Part shown: in pieces, positions 1-12,185 of the stretch
Layout of the letters: every line of letters starts with the position of its first letter
Numbering within the stretch: position 1 is the stretch's first letter
Assembly: GCA_009193035.1 (NCBI GenBank)
Contig: SWDT01000275.1
Coordinates: 62,001 to 126,000 of the forward strand
From: Halicephalobus mephisto
Taxonomy: Eukaryota; Nematoda; Chromadorea; Rhabditida; Panagrolaimidae
Direction of reading: 5' to 3'
DNA: 64,000 nt
Made by a program: the position numbers and the translations under genes
The notes under the pieces: generated by a model
Database searches by the model: none
Seen by the model: the letters and a program-made list of their open reading frames with translations, nothing else
Told to the model about the DNA's origin: nothing

Positions 1-3000
1 ATAAAATTACAAAAATCTCACCGAAATCTCTCCAGAATCCACATTAGCAACAATATAGACAGAAGTCATTTGAATAAATTCCAATTCTTTAGCTTCATTA
101 TTTCTGCCTTTTGGCCTCAGGGTAAGTTCACTTTGATTTTTATTTTTCGGAACAGCGATATAAAAAGATTCGGGATGTTTTACTTCTTTTCTAACAACAT
201 CTTTTAAATCTTTAAATTTAGTAAAATTTCCATCAATACCTTGAAAAACAAAAGCAGGTTCAAATTTAGAATTAATTCCACCAAAAAGATCTTCAATTCC
301 AATATTGATTAAATCAGAAAAATTTTCAAAATAAGTATCTATTGTGTTTTCTGTATAATGTATATCATTTAATTTTTCTTCGTAAATTTCTTCTATTTCA
401 TCCGGATTAAGTTCATTTTCAAAATTAACAAAATTATTAGCTAAAGTTCTGGCTAGTACTGTACTTGATTTTCTGTTTCTTTTCCAATACGGTAATTCAT
501 CTTTTTTTTCAAAATTAAAATAATTTGAATTTTCAGAAAAATTTTTTTTAAATTCTTCATTATCAAATTTTTCATTTTTTTTAAATGTAAAATTTTTCCA
601 AATTTTATTTGCTTCTTCATGTTCATATTTCTTCATCACAGTTACCGTATCATCATTATCATCAGAAAATTTAGGAATACTAAAACCATATGGAATTTTT
701 CCTGTGGCAATTGTGAATTCATTTGGATCTGGATAATAATCTTTTGCTGAATATTTTTCAAATTTTTTAAAATAATTAAATTTCGCTAATGGATTTGATG
801 TTGATCTTTGTCGAAATTCCGGTGTTAAATCTGATATTTTTTGAGGTTCTGATTTCGTTCTTGATCTCATTGATTTTGATTCTATAGAATTACGAAATCT
901 AATTTTCCATTCATTACATGTTTGAAATTCTCTTAAAATTGTTTTTTGAGCAAATAAAGCTGAAAATTCTCCAAGTTGCCATTTATCTGCCATATTTTCC
1001 AAATTATCTGAATTTTTTGATTTTTCTTTATCCATTTTAATTCTGGATAATAATTCTGCTTTTTTAAATGACCATATATTATTTGGCGAAAAATTTAAAT
1101 CATTTAAAAGTTCATTTTTTGGATTTTTTTCTAATTTATGATATCTAATAAAATACGGAATAATTTCTAGAAATTTCGCAATACATTCCAAATTTTTTCC
1201 TGTGATGATAATTCTTGTCGTGTGAGATAACATCCCAATACATCCCAAAATAGTCAAAAATGGCTTAGATCTGCTTTCTAAAAACTCCGATTTGGTCCAA
1301 AAATCCGAAATCCGTCCATAGTAAGATTCATTCGTCGTGGCAACCCATGACAAATGAAACATCAAAATAGCTGAGATCAATTTTGACAAAAAATACCCGG
1401 AATCTTTCGTTTCAAAATCAACAATAATTTCATTCAATAATTTGAAAAATTTCTCCGAAGGCAATTTAGACACATTAGTAATAAAATTGTTCAATCTAAA
1501 TGCATTGTGGAATGATATAATATTCAGTCTAAAATCATAACATGCCTGAAAAAATTAAAAATTAACTTTAATTTTATTTATTTTTTGAATTTTCGAAAAT
1601 TAAAAAATTAATTTTATTTATTTATTTTTTAAGTTTTTTCAAAATTTTAATTATTTTTTAAATTTTACTTTTTTAATTTTTTTATTTTCGAAAATTTTAA
1701 ATTAAAAAAAATTAAACTTACTGTAGCCGAATTCCAGTGAAATTGAGATTTATCACCACAAAGAGCTTCGAAAAGTCTGTGTTGAAGATTTCTCATTTCT
1801 CTATCGATGAAATGAAGATTTCCAATTATAAATTCAAAAAAATCAGAATCAAATAAAACAGATATTGCGATAAGTCTCACCACATTCAGACTCTTGATAG
1901 TCGAACCTAATCTATGTGAACTACCGTAACTGACAGTACAATCAGAAGATTGAAGAGGAATTCTAGAAAACGTCAATTTTTTGTTTTTGCTTATTCTTCT
2001 CATGTATTCTGGAGGTTCTGTATCGAAATAACTGCTTCTGGAAGTGGTGGGTTTTACTGTAGAAGCTTCATTCAAATAAGAATTCCACAATTGAACAGCG
2101 GTCCTCACTTCGGATTCAATGTTGAAGTTTCTAAATCAATTTCCACATTTTAAATTACACAATACATATGAAAAGTTAAAAATTAAAGAATTTAAATTAC
2201 CAAAAATTACTGTAGATTGTTGGAACATTTCTGAGGACCTAAGGTTTAAATTACTAGAGAATTCGGTATACTGTAGGATTCAGAAGTCAAAGTAAAGAAA
2301 ATTAATTTCTTTGATATATGAAATTTCATTATTTTTACTCAAAAAATTTGAATTTTCTTCTGTGACTTCTGAAGGAGCACATGTACTGTAATTTCTAGTA
2401 ACTTAGAACATCTAGAATTTAAACTATTAAAAAAATCGGTATATTGTAGGATTCAGAAGTCAAAAAAAAATTAATTTCTTCGATATATGGAATTTCATTA
2501 TTTTTACTCAAAAAATTTGAATTTTCTCCTGTGACTTCTGAATTATAGTCTATAAAATTCTGCAATAAGTCAAATTATAAACCTAATGGATAATATTCCA
2601 ACAATCTACAGTACTTCTGCATTACTGTGTAAGGAACCAAATCACGACTAACATGTGGAAAATACGGTAAATGCCAAACCAGCGGGTTGCAGCCACTGTC
2701 GAGCAGACCGAGAAAAACGTTCTTTACTCGCTCAAAGGCGATAGTTTTCTTTTTGTCCGTAATTTCCTCATGTCGTGATCTTAGTAAAGTTCCATTGTCC
2801 GAGTTCGAGCTAACCGAATAAACGAGTTGTTCATTCGACGTCTACACAGTAATCCTGAAGTTATGTATTGTAAAACGGTGACTTACACGTTTCCCATGTC
2901 CTTTTCTCTCGGTAAAGCGAATATTCTGGACACCATCACCCTTCCGGAGACGTTTTTGTGGATTTTACAGCCTCCAGCTTCCAGCATGTGCTGAGCATCC

Positions 3001-4110
3001 CCGAATATGTGATCTCCGATAAGTTTCGTGTCCGATTTTTGTGGAGCAAACTAAAAATTCAAATTATTTAAATTTTCATATAAAAATTCACCATCAACCG
3101 TCCACACGGGGATTTCGTCATGTCGAGTCCTTCTGGATCTTCAGTAACCAGTTTAATCGTATCTGAATCGAATCTTAATCTGTTGGATTTCTCGGCAAAC
3201 ACCATCACCCGTATGTGAGACTGCTGCATGACAATATCATTCTTCTTTCTAAAACAGGAATATATAAAAAACAAAAAATATAAAAATATAGAAAATTAAT
3301 AAATATCTATGTAAAAAACAAAAAATATAAAAATATAGAAAATTAATAAATATCTATATATAAAACAAAAAATATTAAAATATAGAAAATTAATAAATAT
3401 CTATATAAAAAACAAAAAATATAAAAATATAGAAAATTAATAAATATCTATATAAAAAACAAAAAATATAAAAATATAGAAAATTAATAAATATCTATAT
3501 ATAAAACAAAAAATATAAAAATATAGAAAATTAATAAATTAATAAATATCTATATAAAGAACAAAAAATATAAAAATATAGAAAATTAATAAATATCTAT
3601 ATAAAAAACAAAAAATATAAAAATATAAGAAATTAATTAAAATATATAGAAAAATATTTAAAAATTAATAAAAAATATATAAAAATTGTAAAAATTTAGA
3701 AGATTAAAGGATAAAAATATAGAATTTCAAAAATATAAAAACTTTAAAATTTTAAAAGTTTCTTAATTGTTGTATTTTTAAAGAGATTTTATTTTTAAAG
3801 ATTTTAAAACTTAAAAAACCTTTAAAATATAATAATAAAGATTTTTAAAAAGTTAATTTAAAAAATATAAAATTAATAAAAATTAAGATTTTTGGATATA
3901 TTTAAAAAATTAAGATTTTTAGATATATTTAAAAAATTAAGATTTTTAGATATATTTAAAAAATTAAGATTTTTAGATATATTTAAAAAATTAAGATTTT
4001 TAGATATATTTAAAATTTAAAACTTACAATAATCCCGATTGAAGAAATTTTTGAATGGTGTCTTTGGTGTTGACACTGGACGAAACTTCTGATTTGCGAC
4101 GTTTCCTCAT
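1..4110 (-). CDS. Folliculin-interacting protein (FNIP) homolog, 3' end beyond window
   Basis: Exons read from splice signals and phase: 4028-4110, 3092-3248, 2889-3050, 2615-2841, 1722-2130 and 22-1545, about 854 codons so far. FNIP proteins pair with folliculin on lysosomes and link nutrient signals to mTORC1 and AMPK. The N-terminal part has the FNIP strand HIRVMVFAEK followed by LIGDHIFGDAQ and VMVSRIFALP. The C-terminal DENN-type part has FLSKLISAILMFHLSWV, RIIITGKNLECIAKFLEIIP and MTSVYIVANVD, all at the spacing expected for FNIP1/2. The middle is charged and low complexity. An open frame reaches a stop at position 7, but GTGAGA at 16-21 is a good donor and the conserved FNIP C-terminus is still missing, so the gene should continue leftward. 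The acceptor before 2841 (TGTGTAG) is the least certain junction. Family assignment is firm; exact edges are inference. Confidence 0.85.
3262..4020. repeat. AT-rich tandem arrays in FNIP intron 1
   Basis: Two arrays fill the first intron of the FNIP gene. One (about 3262-3650) repeats an AT-only unit of roughly 50-57 bases containing AATAAATATCTATAT. The other (about 3880-4015) has five to six copies of a 27-base unit containing AAGATTTTTAGATATATTT. Confidence 0.85.
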
Positions 4111-5083
4111 GGTTATATATGAATCTAACTCAAAAACGAACGAGTCATATGCGGTTCCTCTCGAGAAGTTTCGCTGCGAGACCACAATGAAGCGAATTCA
4201 GCATGTTCTTGTGTGATTTCATATATCCAAAATTGCCGAATTCGAATGAAATTAGATCATTTGTACATTTACTGTAATTAAAAACAATATTGGTTTTATT
4301 TTAGTAAAATTCGAAACTTTCGTCGTTATTTCGAAATAGTTCAAAATGATCAAAGTTCTCTGATTCGAAAATTCAAAATCATCAAATTTTTCGAATAAAA
4401 ATTTCTAATTTATTTCAAATTAATTAAAATCCAAAATTTGATTAGAAAATTGAAAATTAAAAACAAGAATAAAAAATTTCGAATTTTATTCAAAAATAAA
4501 AAAAATCGAAAAATTTTAAATTTTATTAGTTTTATTTAAAAATAAAAATCAATTTTTTAAAAACTTTTTTTTGAAGAAAAATTACTTTTTTAAATTTTTT
4601 TTGGAGAAAAAATTATTTAAAAAAAATTTTTTTGGAGAAAAATTACTTTTTAAAAGTTTTTTTAGTTTTTTTTGAAGAAAAATAATTTTTTAAAATTTTT
4701 TTGAAGAAAAATAATTTAAATTTTTTTTGGAGAAAAATTATTTTTTTTAGTTTTTTAAAATTTTTTTGGAGAAAAATTACTTTTTAAAAGTTTTTTTAAA
4801 TTTTTTTTGAAGAAAAATAATTTTTTTTTAGTTTTTTAATTTTTTTTGGAGAAAAATAATTTTTTTAATTTTTTGAATAAACATAAAAATTAAAATAGAA
4901 TAGTACAACGTCAACATATCCGAAAATAAAAATTATCACTCAACAATCGGTTTTCTAGACAGTTTACTCAGGTGTCTTGTGGGCAAATAGCCTCAGGCAA
5001 CAAGTGTGGTTTTACAACAAAGGAATTTCCTCAATTGAACAAAAACAAAATGAATTTAAATATCTTCAAACAAATCCAATCTG
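4111..5083. other. Divergent intergenic region, FNIP / astacin
   Basis: This stretch separates two divergently transcribed genes. 4110-4260 has ordinary base composition and probably holds the FNIP promoter. 4540-4870 is a degenerate AT-rich array of TTTTTTGGAGAAAAATTA-like units. 4900-5083 is ordinary sequence leading to the astacin TATA box. No further gene seen. Confidence 0.6.
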
Positions 5084-5093
5084 GATATATAAG
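5084..5093 (+). promoter_or_regulatory. TATA-like box of the astacin gene
   Basis: GATATATAAG lies 36-45 bases upstream of the start codon at 5129, in a short island of normal base composition. The trypsin gene at 48945 carries almost the same box at a similar distance. Confidence 0.5.
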
Positions 5094-5128
5094 CTCATTT
5101 TCAATTTTTATTTTTAAAAAATTTAATC

Positions 5129-8100
5129 ATGAAAGTTCTTGGGTTACTGTATGCCTTAATTCACACAGGTTTCTGTTTTGAAAATTTCCCTGGAGTGAAT
5201 TTCAGCTTGGTCCACGATGACATAAGTAAGTTAAAAATAAAAAAAATTTTAAATTTAAAAAATTAAAAAAAAATTAAAAAATTTTAAATTTAAAAAAATA
5301 AAAAATTTAAAAAATTTAAATTTAAAAAAATTAAATCTTTTGAAAATTTTTTTTCGAAAAATCCGAAATTCTAAAAAAATAAATTTTATTTTAAAGTTAT
5401 TCGAAATTTGGAAAAATATTGTTTAAAAAAATTTATTTTAGTCCTTTCGCCGAAGCAGATCCAGATGAGGAAGTACAAGGGCGTTAAGGACATTACGATA
5501 ATAGATCGCGGAAACAATCGCTGGGAGAACAACATTGTGCCTTATCGTCTCTCCGACAAGTACACCTCCACTGAGTTAGTTGATTTTAAAAATTTAAATT
5601 TTTAGAGAAAATTATTCTTCAAGGAGATACTGTAGGGTTAGTTAAGATTTAGGATTTTTATTACTAATTTCATATATGAAACTTAATCCTGAAAAAATAT
5701 AGAGTTAGGTACCCTGTATACCGTAATCTAAAAATTTCTAGATCGGTTTAAAATTTTTTAACGAATGTATTTTTTAAGCTTTTTATTGCTAATTTCATAT
5801 ATCACAATTAACCTTAAAAGAACGAATATATAATTAGGTACCCTGTATACTGTAGTTTAGAAGTTTTTGGATCAATTTAAAAAAATTTAAAATTTTTCAA
5901 CGAATATATTTTTTAAGTTTTTTATTACTAATTTCATATATCAAAATTAATCTTAGAATATAGAGTTAGGTACCCTGTATACTGTAGTTTAGAAGTTTTT
6001 GGATCAATTTAAAAAAATTTAAAATTTTTCAACGAATATATTTTTTAAGTTTTTTATTACTAATTTCATATATCAAAATTAATCTTAGAATATAGAGTTA
6101 GGTATCCTGTATACTGTAGTTTAGAAGTTTTTGGATCGATTTAAAAAAGATTTAAAATTTTTCAACGAATATATTTTTCAAGTTTTTTATTACTAATTTC
6201 ATATATCAAAATTAATTATGAAAAAAAATAGAGTTAAGTACCCCATGTATCGTAATCTAGATCTTTCGAAGTCCATCAAAGAAGAAGATAATTTGAAAAA
6301 ATTTATTACGAAATCCTGTAGCATTACGGGAAATGTAAAACCGAAAATTTAGGCTTTTCTAATTTCTACGGTCTTCTAGAAATTTTCGTTTCGGAATTAT
6401 TTTGTTAGAAAATTTATTTTTAATTTTTATAATAGTTTAATTATTATTATGTTCTTCAAAAACATTAAATTTTTCACTTTTTGGTCTCGACTGGAAATTT
6501 CCCAAAATTCGTTTTGGGACCATTTTGTTAGAAAATTTATTTTTAATTTTTATGATGTTATAATTATTATTATGTTCTTCAAAAACATTTAATTTTTCAC
6601 TTTTTTGGTCCTGACTGGAAAGTTTTGAAAAATTCGTTTCAGGATTACTTTTGAGAAATTTTTAATTTTTAATTTTAAAATTTAATTTTTAATTTTTAAA
6701 GTTATGTAATCTTTTTAGAAAGAAAATAATCGAAAATGCTCTGAAAAGCATCTCGGAGATCAGTTGTTTCCGTTTCCCGAGACGAACGACGGAGAGAAAT
6801 TTCCTGGACATAGACAAACGTGGGGGTTGCTACTCTTACGTCGGAAAAATCGGAGGTCGTCAACTTTTGTCGCTTTCTGGAGGCTGTGTTTATGGTTTTA
6901 TCGTAATCCACGAAATTTTGCACGTTTTGGGAATGGAACACGAACATCAAAGACCTGACAGAGATCAATTTATAAAAGTTATTTTTAAAAATGTCGAAAA
7001 TGACAAAATATCGAATTTTGGGATTATTTCCGAAAACGACGTTTACTACAAAGAACATCCGTATGATTACAGATCCATCATGCACTACGACGGAACTGCC
7101 TTCGGCAAAACCGATCCCAGAACAGGAGCAAAAATGGTCACGATGATTCCGCTCCAGGTATACTGTAAAAGTTTTAAATTTATTTTTAGTGAATTTTCAG
7201 AAAGGAATCCAACTTCATGACAACTATGAATTGACCGATTTGGACATCAGAAAAATCAATGATCTTGGGAAATGCAAAATGAACAGTGAGTAATTTCAAA
7301 ATAAAAAAATATTCATCTTTGTGGGGTACTGTAGGAGTAGTGAAGAATTGAAGACGTTTATTAACAGTTCCATATATCAAAATTGATTTTAGAAGGTAGA
7401 TAGAGGATTAGATACTCCATGTACCGTAATCTAGAGGCTTCTAAATCGATTTAGAAAGGATATTTGAAAAAATAAGTTTTTTAGGATTTTGATTAACAAT
7501 TTCATATATCAAAATTAATCTTAGAATATAGATAGATGGTTAGATACTCCATATACCGTAATTTAAAAGCTTCTAAATCGATTTAGAAAAGGTTTGAAAA
7601 AATAAATGTTTTAAAAATTTTTATTAATAGTTTCATATATCAAAATTAATCTTAGAAGACGGACATAGGATTAAGTATCTTTTATACAGCAATCGAGACC
7701 TTTCGAAATCCATCTAAGAAGAAGATAATTCTAAGAAAATGATTATGGAAGTTTATTGGATTGCGAAACAACGGAAAACCGAAATTTTGCAATTTTGATC
7801 TTAAATAAAAAATTCGTATCAGGACTGTTTTTTGAAGAAATTTATTTTTGATTATTTTAGAAATCACAATAATTACTAAATTCTTAAAAAATATCAAATA
7901 ATATAAAATTTTGAAATTTTTATTTTAATTCAAGTTTTTCGGAATTTTCTTTTCGGGACCGTTTTTTGAAGAAATTTATTTTTGATCATCTTTAATAATA
8001 GTTATGTAAAATCCTATGAAAACCAAACTTTACAACTTTTGGTCCCAATTAATAAATTCTAAAAATTCTTGTTGAAACAATTTTTGAGTAATTTTAATAT

Positions 8101-9606
8101 TGAATTTTTATAGTATGATTGATTAAGAAATGATGTGAGATTTCGAAACATCTGTCACGCAAAGTCAATAGAGTCACGTAATTTCTAGAATCTTTCAGAA
8201 ATTCATACTGAGGCAATTTTAAAAAAGTTAATTTTGAATTTTTATAACTATCTACATCGAGAAATACCGTAACCACTATATTTCATACTTTTGGGTCTCG
8301 ATTGGAAAATATTAGAAATTTTCGTGTTGGGACCATTTTGTGAAAGAAATTAATTTTTAACTTTTTTTTGAAAATAATTGTGACTCAATTTTTACAAAAT
8401 CATAAAAACTAAATTTTGTACTTTAGGGTCTTGATTGGAAACTATTAGAGATTTTCGTGTTGGGACTATTTTGTGAAAGAAATTAATTTTTAACTTTTTT
8501 TTGAAAATAATTGTGACTCAACTTTTACAAAATCATAAAAACTAAATTTTGTACTTTAGGGTCTTGATTGGAAAATATTAGAGATTTTCGTGTTGGGACC
8601 ATTTTGTGGAAAAAAATTGTTTTTTGGTTTTATATAGTATAATTACGATTATATTTCTGAAAAACACCAATAATACAAGATTTTGTAATTTTTGATCCCG
8701 ATTGGAAAATTTTAGATTTTCGTGTCAGGAACATTTCGCAGGAAATTTTTATTTACAGTTTTAAAATAGTTTAATTATTGTTAATTTAGATCCAGAAGAA
8801 ATCACGAACACTATCTGTGAAGATATCGCGAATAACTGCCAACAGTTAAAATCAGATGGACTTTGTGCCTCGCCTCAATACAGACCCCTAATGGGGAAGC
8901 AATGTGCCAAATCCTGTGGATTTTGCAGAAAAAGGGTTTTAAGAAGTCCAGAGTGTAATGACAAGGTAAGTCCAATGTCGGGGGACCATAGAGGTCGAGA
9001 TCAAAATGGAAATCAAATTAGATAAGTCGACCTGCCGCAATGTTGCGAGCAACCTGCGGATTTAATTTTGATTTCAATGTTAACTTATCTGCCCCAATGT
9101 TGCGGGCAACCTGCGGATTTTATCTCGAAATTTGCATAAATGCGAATATAAAAATACCAAATCAGCTGCCTCAATGTTGCGGGCAACCTGCAAGTTTCAA
9201 TTTGACGTTTACGCTTACCCATCTGCCCCAATGTTGCGGGCAACCTGCAGGTTTAATTTTAATTTCGAAATTTGCGTAAATGTGAATATAGAAATTTTGA
9301 ACAAATTGTAAAACCTTGCGGACAACCTGCAGATTTAATTTTAATATCGATTTATTTAAACATTGCGGGCAACCTGCGACTTTGATTTCGAGATTTACCG
9401 AGCTGCCGGAATGTTGCAGACAATTTGCAGATTTAATTTCACTTTTGATATTGACCGCTTTAGACTTTAGTAAAAAAATGATTAATAGTCATTTTGAGCA
9501 CTTTTAGGTTTCGGAATGTCCGGTTTTTGCCTCCAACGGCTTCTGCGAGAGTAGATTTCACGAAGCGGCGGTCTTATGTCCCAAAAGTTGCGGTTTATGT
9601 GACTAA
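5129..9606 (+). CDS. Secreted astacin zinc metalloprotease with two ShK domains (NAS family)
   Basis: Six exons: 5129-5225, 5442-5574, 6719-7157, 7201-7285, 8790-8965 and 9508-9606, phases consistent, 342 residues. A signal peptide (MKVLGLLYALIHTGFCF) and short propeptide precede the mature start region NRWENNIVPYRL. Zinc and catalytic motif HEILHVLGMEHEHQRPDRD is complete, and the Met-turn reads SIMHYD. The four astacin cysteines are present (ISCF, GGCYS, GGCVY, GKCKM). Two ShK-type modules follow: ICEDIANNC...CAKSCGFC and ECPVFASNGFC...CPKSCGLC. Such enzymes cut extracellular matrix, cuticle or gut proteins; the substrate here is unknown. The larger introns are packed with dispersed repeats. 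Start chosen because the signal peptide begins there, just behind a TATA-like box. Confidence 0.9.
5610..6260 (+). repeat. Dispersed repeat family A, tandem run in astacin intron 2
   Basis: Four to five copies of a ~110-130-base unit: TTTCATATATCAAAATTAAT, a short spacer, GTTAGGTACCCTGTATAC, TGTAGTTTAGAAG and an AT-rich tail. The same family recurs at 7310-7690, 20080-20460, 25440-25860, 27470-27840, 58740-59160 and 63630-63900, in both orientations. Confidence 0.85.
6350..6680 (+). repeat. Dispersed repeat family B (GGTCCCGACACGAA-like)
   Basis: Units combine TTGGTCTCGACTGGAAA and TTCGTTTTGGGACCATTTT. The consensus seen across the window is a pair GGTCCCGACACGAA...TTTTCCAGTCGGGACC, that is, a short inverted pair around an AT-rich core. 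Family B is the most widespread repeat in the window. Confidence 0.8.
7310..8780 (+). repeat. Families A and B in astacin intron 4
   Basis: About 7310-7690 holds three family A units (CATATATCAAAATTAATCTTAG with TACCGTAATC). 7740-8750 holds family B units, including a clear direct duplication at about 8280-8610 with a period near 140 bases. Confidence 0.8.
8977..9430 (+). repeat. Repeat family C: TTGCGGGCAACCTGC motif array (copy 1)
   Basis: Seven copies of the motif TGTTGCGGGCAACCTGC(A/G), spaced about 50-85 bases apart, in astacin intron 5. The core TTGC-GG-GCAA is a short inverted repeat. The block 8980-9290 is nearly identical to the reverse complement of 18110-18415. Confidence 0.9.
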
Positions 9607-10430
9607 TTTTTTAAATTTCATTGTCTTTAATATTAATAATAAATCAATTTAATAATTTTCGAAAATCAAGACGAAAAATATTATTTTAAAAATAAATTTT
9701 TTTACAAAATGGTCCCTACACGAAAATTCAGAATTTTCCAGTCGGGACCTAAAATCATAAAATTTTATATTTTTGGCGTTTTTCAAAAATATAATCTTAG
9801 AAAATATCGAAAATGAATTTTTTTACAAAATGGTCCCTACACGAAAATTTAGAATTTTCCAGTCGGGACCAAGAGTTATAAAATTTTGTATTTTTGGCGT
9901 TTTTCTGGAATATAATCGTAATTATACTGTACAAAATTAGAAAATAACTTTTTTTACAAAATGATCTCAACACGAAAATTTCCAACATTTTCCAGTCGGG
10001 ACTAAGAGTTGTAAAATTTAACATCTATGATATTTTTTAAGATTTAAATTTCTATAAAATCAAAGTTTTTAAAATTAAAAAAAAAATAAAACTTTTTAAT
10101 AATTGTGATATTTATTAAATTGAAATTATGTTTTATTTTTTCTTTTGTTGTATTGTATTTTATTACTGTAATTAGTAATTTTGACGATGTGGTTTGACTA
10201 CTCCGAAAGTATTGACGTCGTTTTAAAAGTCCCGCCTTGTCTCAAAATTTCAAATTTTTACGAAGACCAATCAGTTCAAAATTCCATTTTTTCGTGTTCG
10301 TTCTGTTCTAGGTACATAGGCGTTTTACATTTATATTGTAATCAACACAAAATCCATTATAAAACTATTGTAGATATTTACTATCTTTCAAATTTAGTAG
10401 ATTTTAATTGTTATTTAATTTTCACGTAGA
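9607..10430. other. Intergenic, family B repeats then unexplained sequence
   Basis: 9700-10020 holds three family B units (ATGGTCCCTACACGAAAA...TTCCAGTCGGGACC). 10170-10330 has more balanced composition and one short open frame with no recognisable domain; I do not call it a gene. Confidence 0.5.
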
Positions 10431-11165
10431 AGTTTTCAAGGATAGTGACTAAATAGTTGAATGAAAATTTCAAAGATAGTGACTAAAATTGAATAAAAAT
10501 TTCAAAGATAGTGACTAAACAATTAAAAATTCCAAGGATAGTGACTAAATAATTAAAAATTTCAAAGATAGTGACTAAATAATTAAAAATTTCAAGCATA
10601 GTGACTAAACAATTAAAAATTTCAAGAATAGTGACTACATAGTTGAATGAAAATTTTTAAAGATAATAATTTTAAAATTTCAATGAAAATCCCTAAGGAT
10701 GATAATTAAAAATTCAAATATAAACCCCCAAGGATAGTGACAAAAAATTCAAATGGAAGTCATCAAGGATGAGCATTGTATTAAATTTTCCTAGTCACTA
10801 TTCTTGAGAATTTAAGTTTGAATTTTTTCGGCCAATATTGTTGAAATTTCTTAATGTTTTCAAATTTCCGAGGACAGTGACTGAAAATTATCAAAAGAAA
10901 ATTTTAAGATAGTGACTGAAAATTACCAAAAAAAAATTTTAGGATAGTGACTGAAAATTACCAAAAAAAATTCTTAGGATAGTGACTGAAATCTCTTGTG
11001 TAATTCTCCAAGAATAGTGACTGAAAAAGCGAAATTTAAACCTCCTAGGATAGTGACTAAAAACCCCTTATGTAGTTCTAAGAATAGTGACTGAAAAATT
11101 TAATACGAACGCTCATGGATAGTGACTAACAAACTTATAAATCCCCAAGGATAGTGATTGAAAAA
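10430..11165 (+). repeat. GGATAGTGACT array
   Basis: About 19 copies of (A/G)GATAGTGACTAAA are set in a variable ~30-45-base AT-rich unit (AAAATTTCAAGGATAGTGACT). The motif stays conserved while the flanks drift and change length. One copy is inverted at about 10792-10802 (TAGTCACTATTC). Confidence 0.9.
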
Positions 11166-11384
11166 ATTAAATTATTCGAATTGATTTTTTTCCAAATTTT
11201 TGGTTTTTCGCAATTTTTGCGTTGTTATGAAGTCATGGTAAGTTACAATGTAATTACAGTTGCTGAAAACAGCTAATAAACAAAAAAAACCATTTTGGAA
11301 TCGTGAGAATGGCGAGCGACCCTTGGACCAGCCATAAACTGACGCGTCCCTATATAAATGATCCGTGGATACATAAAAAATATA

Positions 11385-12060
11385 TTAAAACGGCTCTAGT
11401 ATATCGAATTTATTATATTTAATGTACCGATATTAATCCAATGTATCTCGTGTATTACAGTTGTTTTATTGTATCCATATATAAAGTATAATGTACCGAT
11501 GTATTGAATACAATGTATCTTATGCATCATAATCATTTTAATGTATCAGTATATCGTATTTAATGCACCGACATTGTATCTAATATATCGATGTATTGAA
11601 TACAATGTATCTTATGCATCATAATCATTTTAATGTATCAGTATATCGTATTTAATGCACCGTTATTGTACCTAATATATCGATTTATTGAATACAATGT
11701 ATCTTATGCATCATAATCATTTTAATGTAGCGGTATATTGTATTTAATGCACCGACATTGTGTATAATATATTAATGTTTTGAATACAATATATCTTATA
11801 CATCATAATCATTTCAATGTATCGGTATATTATATTTTATGTATCAATGTTATGCCTAATATATCGATGTATTGAAAACAATGTATCTCATACATCAAAA
11901 TTGTTTCAATGTATCTGATATATTATGTTTAATATATCAATATTGTACCTAATATATTAGTCATTGAATATAATGTATCTCATACATCAGGGTCATTTTA
12001 ATGTATTGGTATATTGTGTCTAATATACCGATATATTGAATATAGTGTATCTCATTTTTG
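11385..12060 (+). repeat. ~118-bp ATGTATC satellite
   Basis: Five to six diverging units contain TGAATACAATGTATCTTATG, CATCATAATCATTTTAATGT and TTTAATGCACCGACATTGT. Within the unit, shorter ATGTATC/ATATATCGA submotifs recur. Non-coding. Confidence 0.9.
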
Positions 12061-12185
12061 TGGACATATAAGCCAAGTCTAGCATGACTCCCACAGGTAG
12101 TTGTTATTGGTACTTTATTACTTGTATTCGCATTGGGAATAAAAGTAGACTTCCATGTCTCATCCCTCACACAGCTGCACCGGCC
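12058..12185 (-). mobile_element. Possible LTR or terminal remnant
   Basis: A short non-AT-rich stretch abuts the satellite. On the minus strand it contains TGTGGGAGTCATGCTAG and ends TATATGTCCACA, so it starts TGTGG and ends CCACA like an LTR edge. No partner copy, primer site or coding part is visible, so this is a guess. Confidence 0.25.

Noticed and set aside
9040..9507. Cys/Gln-rich open frames over family C repeats
   Set aside because: They are intronic in the astacin gene and produced by the repeated TGTTGCGGGCAACCTGC motif; the inverted copy gives the same pseudo-protein.
12058..12185. Complete LTR retrotransposon
   Set aside because: Only a TGTGG...CCACA-like edge is visible; there is no second LTR, gag/pol frame or target duplication.
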